Part shown: piece by piece, positions 58,435-64,000 of the stretch
Layout: the number at the start of each line of letters is the position of its first letter
How positions within the stretch are numbered: the first letter of the stretch is position 1
NCBI GenBank assembly: GCA_016705575.1
Contig: JADIXX010000006.1
Span: forward strand, 186,001 to 250,000
Direction: 5' to 3'
Source of the DNA: Candidatus Aalborgicola defluviihabitans
Lineage (GTDB): Bacteria; Pseudomonadota; Gammaproteobacteria; Burkholderiales; Burkholderiaceae_C
DNA length: 64,000 nt
Notes under the pieces: generated by a model
The model's input: the letters and a program-made list of their open reading frames with translations, nothing else
Told to the model about the DNA's origin: nothing
Databases searched by the model: none
Made by a program: the position numbers and the translations under genes

Positions 58435-60404
58435 CAGACGTCCACCTCAACGGAGTCGCCATGCAGCTCCATGAGCTCGCGCCGGGCCGCTGCTTCGCCC
58501 TTGCCCATCAGCTTGGTGATCAACGCCTCGGTGGCGCCGAAGTCGATAGCACCCAGCGCGACGGGCAGCAGGCGGCGGGTGTCCGGGTTCAGCGTGGTAT
58601 CCCACAATTGCTCGGCGTTCATCTCACCCAGGCCTTTGAAGCGGCTGATGGTCCACGCGCCTTCGCGCACACCTTCTTTGCGCAGCTTGTCCAGAATGGC
58701 CGTCAACTCGCCATCGTCCAGCGCATAAGCCTTGCTGGCCGGTTTTTTGCCGCGCGCCGGGGCATCGACCCGAAACAACGGAGGGCGTGCCACATACACG
58801 TGGCCCGCCTCAATCAGCTTGGGGAAATGGCGGAAGAACAGCGTGAGCAGCAGCACCTGGATGTGTGAGCCGTCCACATCCGCGTCGCTCAGGATGCAGA
58901 CCTTGCCATAGCGCAGACCCGTTAAATCCGGTGTGTCGTTGGGGCCATGCGGATCTACGCCAATGGCGACTGAAATGTCGTGAATTTCGGTGTTGGCAAA
59001 CAGGCGGTCACGGTCCACTTCCCAGGTATTCAAGACTTTGCCACGCAGGGGCAGAATAGCCTGATTTTCCTTGTCGCGGCCCATCTTGGCACTACCGCCG
59101 GCCGAGTCGCCCTCGACCAAAAATACTTCGTTGTAGGCAATATCTTTGCTCTCACAATCGGTCAGCTTACCCGGCAGCACGGCCACGCCAGAGCTCTTGC
59201 GCTTCTCGACTTTTTGCCCGGCTTTTTGCCGGCTCTGCGCGGCCTTGATTGCAAGCTCGGCCAATTTTTTGCCGTATTCCACATGCTGGTTCAGCCACAG
59301 CTCCAGCGCGGGGCGCACAAAGCTGGAGACCAGGCGCACCGCATCACGCGAATTGAGCCGCTCCTTGATCTGGCCCTGAAACTGCGGGTCCAGCACCTTG
59401 GTGGACAGCACGTAGCTGGCGCGGGCAAACACGTCTTCAGGCATCAATTTGACACCCTTGGGCAAGAGCGAGTGCAGTTCAATAAAATTCTTGACAGCAG
59501 TGAACAGGCCATCGCGCAGGCCGCTTTCGTGTGTGCCACCGGCACTGGTGGGAATGAGGTTGACGTAGCTCTCACGTACCGGCTGGCCGTCTTCGGTAAA
59601 GGCCACGCACCAAGCAGCGCCCTCGCCTTCGGCAAAGTTGTCATTCTGGCCATCGGCAAAACCGTCGCCCTCAAACAGGGGGATAACTGGGTCACCGTTA
59701 AGCGTTTGGGTCAGGTAGTCGCGCAGGCCACCTTTGTACAGCCAAGTTTGTGTCTCCTTGGTCTTCTCAATCAACAGAGAAACACTGACGCCAGGCATCA
59801 ACACGGCCTTGCTGCGTAGCAAATGCGTGAGTTCAGCCATGGGCAAGATGGCAGACTCGAAGTATTTGGCATCCGGCCAGGCACGCACCGTGGTGCCGGA
59901 TTTGCGATCACCGTCCACAGTTTTGCGGCTCTCCAAGGGCTGTGTCACATCCCCGTTCTCGAACACGATGGTCGCCACCTGGCCTTCACGGTAGCTGGTG
60001 GCCTCCAGCCGTTTGGCCAGGGCATTGGTCACGCTCACGCCCACGCCATGCAAACCGCCAGAGAAGCTGTAGGCGCCGCCCTTGCCCTTGTCGAACTTGC
60101 CGCCGGCGTGCAGGCGGGTGAACACCAGCTCAATCACCGGTGCTAGTTCTTCGGGATGCAGGCCAAAAGGAATGCCGCGCCCGTCGTCTTCAATCGATAC
60201 CGAGCCATCGGTGTGCAACGTAACCTTGATCTTTTTGCCGTAGCCACCCAGTGACTCGTCGGCTGCGTTGTCCAGCACTTCCTGGATGACGTGCAGCGGG
60301 TTGTCGGTGCGGGTGTACATGCCCGGGCGCTGTTTGACCGGCTCCAGTCCTTTGAGAACGCGGATGGAACCTTCAGAGTATTCGGGGGTGGGTTTGACTG
60401 CCAT
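58434..60404 (-). CDS. parE: DNA topoisomerase IV subunit B
   Basis: ATPase subunit of topoisomerase IV, 656 aa from ATG 60402-60404. GHKL motifs: RPGMYTRTDNPLHVIQEVLD, NAADESLGGYGKKI, VSIEDDGRGIPFGLHPEE, GGLHGVGVSVTNALAKRLEA. Toprim: VEGDSAGGSAKMGRDKENQA and LSDADVDGSHIQVLLLTLFF. A start ten codons earlier at ATG 60432-60434 (MARSYYNAPP) is possible. First gene of parE-slt-parC. Confidence 0.95.
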   Translation of the reverse strand: MAVKPTPEYSEGSIRVLKGLEPVKQRPGMYTRTDNPLHVIQEVLDNAADESLGGYGKKIKVTLHTDGSVSIEDDGRGIPFGLHPEELAPVIELVFTRLHAGGKFDKGKGGAYSFSGGLHGVGVSVTNALAKRLEATSYREGQVATIVFENGDVTQPLESRKTVDGDRKSGTTVRAWPDAKYFESAILPMAELTHLLRSKAVLMPGVSVSLLIEKTKETQTWLYKGGLRDYLTQTLNGDPVIPLFEGDGFADGQNDNFAEGEGAAWCVAFTEDGQPVRESYVNLIPTSAGGTHESGLRDGLFTAVKNFIELHSLLPKGVKLMPEDVFARASYVLSTKVLDPQFQGQIKERLNSRDAVRLVSSFVRPALELWLNQHVEYGKKLAELAIKAAQSRQKAGQKVEKRKSSGVAVLPGKLTDCESKDIAYNEVFLVEGDSAGGSAKMGRDKENQAILPLRGKVLNTWEVDRDRLFANTEIHDISVAIGVDPHGPNDTPDLTGLRYGKVCILSDADVDGSHIQVLLLTLFFRHFPKLIEAGHVYVARPPLFRVDAPARGKKPASKAYALDDGELTAILDKLRKEGVREGAWTISRFKGLGEMNAEQLWDTTLNPDTRRLLPVALGAIDFGATEALITKLMGKGEAAARRELMELHGDSVEVDV

Positions 60405-60516
60405 AGGGGGCGCATTGTAATAGCTGCGCGCCATGTAGCTGTATACATACACAGGAATATCATTTGGGCAATGTACCTGCGCTGCAGGGTTAACCCGAAT
60501 TTGTGACAATCACACC

Positions 60517-61747
60517 ATGCACCGATCCGACCACAGGCCTCTCTCCACCGTGCAAGTGCTGGCCTGTGGCGCCGCCATCGTCACATTGTCCATGGGCATT
60601 CGACATGGCTTTGGACTGTGGCTGCAACCGATTACCCAGGCGCAGGGCTGGACCCGCGAGACCTTTGCACTGGCCATAGCTATTCAGAACCTGGCCTGGG
60701 GTATTTTCGGTATCTTTGCCGGCATGGCCGCCGACCGGTTTGGCGCCTTTCGGGTCATCATTGTTGGCGGGGTCCTTTATGGCCTGGGATTGGTTGGCAT
60801 GGCGCAGGCCTCCACGCCGCTGCAGTTTTCTTTGAGTACGGGTGTGCTGATTGGCACGGCACAGGCCGGCACAACCTATGCTGTTATTTACGGCGTGATT
60901 GGCCGTAATGTCAGTGCCGACAGACGCTCCTGGGCCATGGGTGTAGCGGCCGCTGCGGGATCGTTCGGCCAATTTCTGATGGTGCCGACCGAGGGCTTTC
61001 TCATCAGCCATTTCGGCTGGCAGCAGGCCCTGGTGTTGCTGGGCTTGGCAGCCCTGCTGATGATTCCTCTGGCCTGGGGACTGCGCGAGCCAGGCTTTGG
61101 CAGCGTTTCGACGCAACCGCGTGAGCAGACCATTCTTCAAGCCCTGCGTGAAGCTTTCAAGTACCCCAGCTTCCAGCTTTTGATGGCCGGCTATTTTGTC
61201 TGCGGCTTCCAGGTGGTCTTCATCGGAGTGCATATGCCAAGCTACTTAAAGGACAAGGGTTTGTCGCCCCAAGTCGCCAGCTACGCCCTGGCACTGATTG
61301 GCCTATTCAACGTGTTTGGCACCTACGCGGCCGGTGTGCTGGGTCAGAAGTTGTCCAAGAAAAATATCCTGGCGTTCATTTATTTTGCGCGCGCCGTGAT
61401 CATTGCCGTTTTTCTATGGACCCCACTCTCACCGACCAGCGTGTATGTATTCTCGGCGGCGATGGGGACTTTGTGGCTGTCCACCGTGCCCATCACCAAC
61501 CGCAACGGTGGCACAGATTTTTGGCGTGACGCATCTGTCCATGTTGGGTGGCTTTGTGTTTTTCAGCCACCAGATTGGCTCCTTCATGGGGGTGTGGCTG
61601 GGCGGCTATTTGTATGACAAGACGGGCAGCTACGACATCGTCTGGTATATCGCTATCGCCCTGGGTGTGGCGGCCGCACTCATCAATCTTCCGGTCAAGG
61701 AGGCGGCCATTGTTCGCAACTTCTCACGGGGCGTGGCCACGCCATGA
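60517..61747 (+). pseudogene. MFS transporter interrupted by a frameshift
   Basis: A 12-TM MFS gene of the monocarboxylate/oxalate-formate transporter type (SMGIRHGFGLWLQPITQAQG; MAADRFGAFRVIIVGGVLYG; VHMPSYLKDKGLSPQVASYA). The frame is correct to about 61500, then ends at 61617 in unrelated residues. The expected last two TM segments continue in another frame (ATVAQIFGVTHLSMLGGFVF; GVWLGGYLYDKTG) to TGA 61745-61747. Removing one C at 61500-61501 (AACCGCAAC) restores it. Either a real mutation or a sequence error. Divergent from parE. Confidence 0.85.
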
Positions 61748-61869
61748 AGCTGTTCTGGCACGGAGTTTGGTGGGCAGTTGCGGCGGCGGTGTTGGCGGCC
61801 GTATTCCTGCTCTATACCCAGCCAGAGTTCATGGTGCAAATGGCTAACCAGCTGTGGTCATGCTTCTGA
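61744..61869 (+). CDS. 41-aa membrane peptide
   Basis: ATG 61744 overlaps the transporter stop (ATGA). The 41 residues are one TM helix (VWWAVAAAVLAAVFLLY) followed by TQPEFMVQMANQLWSCF. Similar short proteins sit ahead of methyltransferase genes in other Burkholderiales, from memory. The stop overlaps the methyltransferase start. Function unknown. Confidence 0.7.
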   Translation: MKLFWHGVWWAVAAAVLAAVFLLYTQPEFMVQMANQLWSCF

Positions 61870-62417
61870 ATCCCTCAGACTGGATCGTGCGCTGGTCGCA
61901 CTTGCTGACCCCTGGTGCAACGGTACTGGACGTGGCTTGCGGCTCCGGTCGCCATCTGGCCTGGTTTGCCGGGCGAGGCCACCCCGTAACCGGCGTGGAC
62001 CAATCCATTGCCGCTGCACAGGACCATGCTCCGGGTGCTGAATTGGTTTGTGCCGACATTGAAAAAAGCGACTGGCCCCTGTGCACAGAAGGCGGGCAGG
62101 TGCGCACCTTTGGCGCCGTCATTGTGGCCAACTACCTGTGGCGCCCCCTGCTGGACACACTGGTGGCCAGCGTCGCCCCGGGCGGCGTGTTGCTGTATGA
62201 GACCTTTGCCGATGGCAATGCCCAGTTTGGGCGGCCGTCCCGCGCTGATTTCTTATTGCAGCGCGGCGAACTGCTGAAGGTCTGTGAAAATCTGGACGTG
62301 GTGGCCTACGAGCACGGCTACCTGCAAACCCCACCCAGGGTCGTGCAACGCATTGCAGCGAAGCGCGCCACGCCGGTCTGCGCGCACACGCCGGATTGGG
62401 TGCGCCAGACACTCTAG
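61860..62417 (+). CDS. Class I SAM-dependent methyltransferase
   Basis: A 185-aa methyltransferase: motif I TVLDVACGSGRHLAWFAGRG, motif II VTGVDQS, then AELVCADIEKSDWPL and FGAVIVANYLWRPLL (motif IV region with N in place of the usual acid). The family resembles tellurite-resistance-type methyltransferases (TehB-like); substrate unknown. ATG 61860 is used (GTG 61854 is possible); it overlaps the 41-aa peptide gene. dapA follows 24 bases on. Confidence 0.85.
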   Translation: MLLNPSDWIVRWSHLLTPGATVLDVACGSGRHLAWFAGRGHPVTGVDQSIAAAQDHAPGAELVCADIEKSDWPLCTEGGQVRTFGAVIVANYLWRPLLDTLVASVAPGGVLLYETFADGNAQFGRPSRADFLLQRGELLKVCENLDVVAYEHGYLQTPPRVVQRIAAKRATPVCAHTPDWVRQTL

Positions 62418-62441
62418 GTAGAATCATTGATTACCGAACAT

Positions 62442-63344
62442 ATGACTGATATGAACTCATCTCAAGGCCCCATCAAAGGCAGCATCGTGGCCCTGGTCAC
62501 TCCGATGCAGGACGACGGCTCCGTGGACTACGCAGCGCTACGAAAGCTGATCGACTGGCACATTGCTGAAGGCACCGACTGTATTGGCGTGGTCGGCACC
62601 ACGGGTGAGTCCCCCACGGTCAATGTGCAGGAGCATTGCGAAATCATCCGCGTGTCGGTCGAACAATCGGCCGGGCGCGTACCCATCATGGCTGGTTGCG
62701 GCGCCAACTCAACGGCTGAAGCCATTGAACTGGCCCGCTTTGCCAAGAAGGTCGGGGCGGATTGCCAGTTGCAGGTGGTCCCCTACTACAACAAGCCCAC
62801 GCAAGAAGGCCAGTACCTGCATTTCAAATCCATTGCCGAGGCAGTCGATTTACCCCTGATCTTGTACAACGTGCCGGGTCGCGCCGTTGCCGATCTGCAG
62901 CACGACACCGTGTTGCGCCTGGCCCAAGTGAGCGGCATTGTGGGAATCAAGGAGGCCACCGGCAATATCGAACGTGCCCAGTGGCTGATCAAAGAAGCAC
63001 CCAAAGGCTTTGCCATCTATTCCGGTGATGACCCCACAGCTGTGGCTCTCATGCTGTGTGGCGGACATGGCAACGTGAGTGTGACGGCCAACGTGGCTCC
63101 CCGCCTGATGCACGAACTGTGCATGGCAGCCATTGCAGGCAATGTGCAGCGCGCTATGGAGATTCAGCTCCAGTTGCTACCCCTGCATAAAGCTTTGTTC
63201 GTAGAATCCAACCCTATTCCAGTCAAGTGGGCCGTTGCACGCATGGGGCTGTGCAGCCAGGCGCTGCGCCTCCCCCTGACCGTGCTGACGCCCGCTAACC
63301 AGCCGGCGCTGGAACGCGTGATGCAAGCCACCGGTCTGCTATAA
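62442..63344 (+). CDS. dapA: 4-hydroxy-tetrahydrodipicolinate synthase
   Basis: First committed step of lysine and diaminopimelate synthesis (pyruvate plus aspartate semialdehyde). 300 aa from ATG 62442; ATG 62451 is equally possible. Visible: GSIVALVTPMQDDGSVDY, GTTGESPTV, the tyrosine in VVPYYNKPTQEG, and the Schiff-base lysine in GIVGIKEATGN. bamC follows, as in many proteobacteria. Confidence 0.96.
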   Translation: MTDMNSSQGPIKGSIVALVTPMQDDGSVDYAALRKLIDWHIAEGTDCIGVVGTTGESPTVNVQEHCEIIRVSVEQSAGRVPIMAGCGANSTAEAIELARFAKKVGADCQLQVVPYYNKPTQEGQYLHFKSIAEAVDLPLILYNVPGRAVADLQHDTVLRLAQVSGIVGIKEATGNIERAQWLIKEAPKGFAIYSGDDPTAVALMLCGGHGNVSVTANVAPRLMHELCMAAIAGNVQRAMEIQLQLLPLHKALFVESNPIPVKWAVARMGLCSQALRLPLTVLTPANQPALERVMQATGLL

Positions 63345-63370
63345 GTAGCCATTCCATTTTGAGGATTTCT

Positions 63371-64000
63371 GTGAACCCCCTATTCAAACTGACGCTCATC
63401 AGCACGGCAATCGCGCTGTCAGCCTGTACCGTTCTCGAAGCCGACAAGGTGGACTACCGCAGTTCCAGCAGCGCCAAGACCCCCTCACTGGAAGTTCCGC
63501 CCGATCTCACCCAACTGTCCAAAGATACCCATTACGCCGTGATCGGCGGCACGGTATCGGCGTCGGGACTTAAATCAGGGCAAACCACAGCGACCGCGAC
63601 GCCAAACGTTGCCGCCGTCGCCATGGGTGACGTGCGCATTGAGCGCTCCGGCAACCAGCGTTGGTTGGTAGTAAACCGCCCGGCTGAAAAGCTGTGGGAG
63701 CCCGTAAAAGACTTTTGGCAGGAGAACGGATTCTTGCTGGCCATGGACCAGAAATCCCTGGGCATCATGGAGACTGACTGGGCCGAGAACCGCGCCAAAA
63801 TTCCGCAGGACTTTATTCGCGCAACCCTGGGTAAGCTACTGGACTCGCTCTATTCCACAGCCGAACGTGACAAGTTTCGCACCCGCCTGGAACGCAATGC
63901 CAATGGAGAGACAGAGATTTTCATCAGCCACCGCGGCATGGTGGAAACAGTAAACAACGCACGCAAAGACAGCACTATCTGGCAACCCCGCCCAGCGGAC
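63371..64000 (+). CDS. bamC: Outer membrane assembly lipoprotein BamC (3' end outside window)
   Basis: Lipoprotein of the BAM complex that folds outer-membrane proteins. GTG 63371 with GAGGA upstream; 210 codons are present. Lipobox LSAC after a short signal (NPLFKLTLISTAIA). Downstream: ADKVDYRSSSSAKTPSLEVP then PDLTQL, the conserved N-terminal segment that contacts BamD, and the first helix-grip domain (KLWEPVKDFWQENGFLLAMD). dapA-bamC order supports it. Confidence 0.92.
   Translation, partial: MNPLFKLTLISTAIALSACTVLEADKVDYRSSSSAKTPSLEVPPDLTQLSKDTHYAVIGGTVSASGLKSGQTTATATPNVAAVAMGDVRIERSGNQRWLVVNRPAEKLWEPVKDFWQENGFLLAMDQKSLGIMETDWAENRAKIPQDFIRATLGKLLDSLYSTAERDKFRTRLERNANGETEIFISHRGMVETVNNARKDSTIWQPRPAD

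Noticed and set aside
60415..60470. Copy of the dispersed repeat just upstream of parE (AATAGCTGCGCGCCATGTAGC)
   Set aside because: Shares the ATAGCTGC words only; spacing and right end do not fit.
1..64000. CRISPR array
   Set aside because: No regularly spaced short direct repeats with unique spacers; the dispersed repeat is scattered and palindromic.
1..64000. tRNA or rRNA genes
   Set aside because: No acceptor-stem/T-loop pattern (GGTTCGAATCC-like followed by CCA) and no rRNA signature was seen in the gaps.

Overview
The window is bacterial chromosome at high coding density and roughly 60% G+C. Gene content and protein sequences (ComEC, YccF, DUF3579, BamC, argD-argF, parE-slt-parC, acrAB-oprM) point to a betaproteobacterium of the order Burkholderiales, most likely Comamonadaceae and close to Rhodoferax. 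Supporting this is a short dispersed repeat ending in GACGAGGGCTAGAGGCC that occurs at least eight times; I associate it with that family from memory. No rRNA, tRNA, CRISPR array or intact insertion sequence was seen.

Layout. 1-8.4 kb: an MscS-type channel (cut by the window edge) and an HDAC-like deacetylase on the minus strand; opposite them a coupled MoxR / DUF58 / transglutaminase (TgpA-like) / MltB-like lytic transglycosylase / SPOR-protein run. 8.4-12.9 kb: small acidic protein, comEC, yccF, TPM-domain protein. 12.9-18.5 kb is accessory: a VapB-like antitoxin with a PIN-toxin stump, an IS-end-like scar, duplicated terminators, an XRE-regulator stump with an ORF6N protein, and three Rhs toxin tips each followed by a coupled immunity-like gene. 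18.5-34.7 kb is mostly housekeeping: RidA, diguanylate cyclase, folK, pcnB, HAD phosphatase, hda, PerM-type permease, purM, ParA-like ATPase, DUF2807 protein, two peptidase-type genes, SirB1-like protein, murJ. 34.7-46.2 kb: rpsT, a methyltransferase, DUF3579, argD-argF, YkgJ-like protein, FAD monooxygenase, trhP, thioesterase, MFS transporter, EAL/HDOD protein. 46.2-52.2 kb: a TetR-controlled AcrAB-OprM-type efflux system. 55.2-64 kb: parE-slt-parC, a frameshifted MFS gene, a 41-aa membrane peptide, a methyltransferase, dapA and the start of bamC.

The standout is 52.3-55.15 kb. A 73-aa peptide, a membrane diguanylate cyclase with an intact GGEEF and I-site, and a 276-aa SAM methyltransferase form a tight operon. 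The methyltransferase has the sequence hallmarks of the borosin alpha-N-methyltransferases (OphMA/SonM family), and the 73-aa peptide looks like the separate borosin-binding domain plus core peptide of a split borosin. This would be a ribosomal peptide natural-product system making a backbone N-methylated peptide, with a cyclic-di-GMP enzyme placed between substrate and modifying enzyme.

A second theme is the dispersed repeat. Several copies lie inside genes and are read through in frame: one codes most of the MltB signal peptide, two lie in comEC, one forms part of a MurJ transmembrane segment. Two genes (the diguanylate cyclase at 19-20.8 kb and the MFS transporter at 60.5-61.7 kb) carry single-base frameshifts that may be real or sequence errors.
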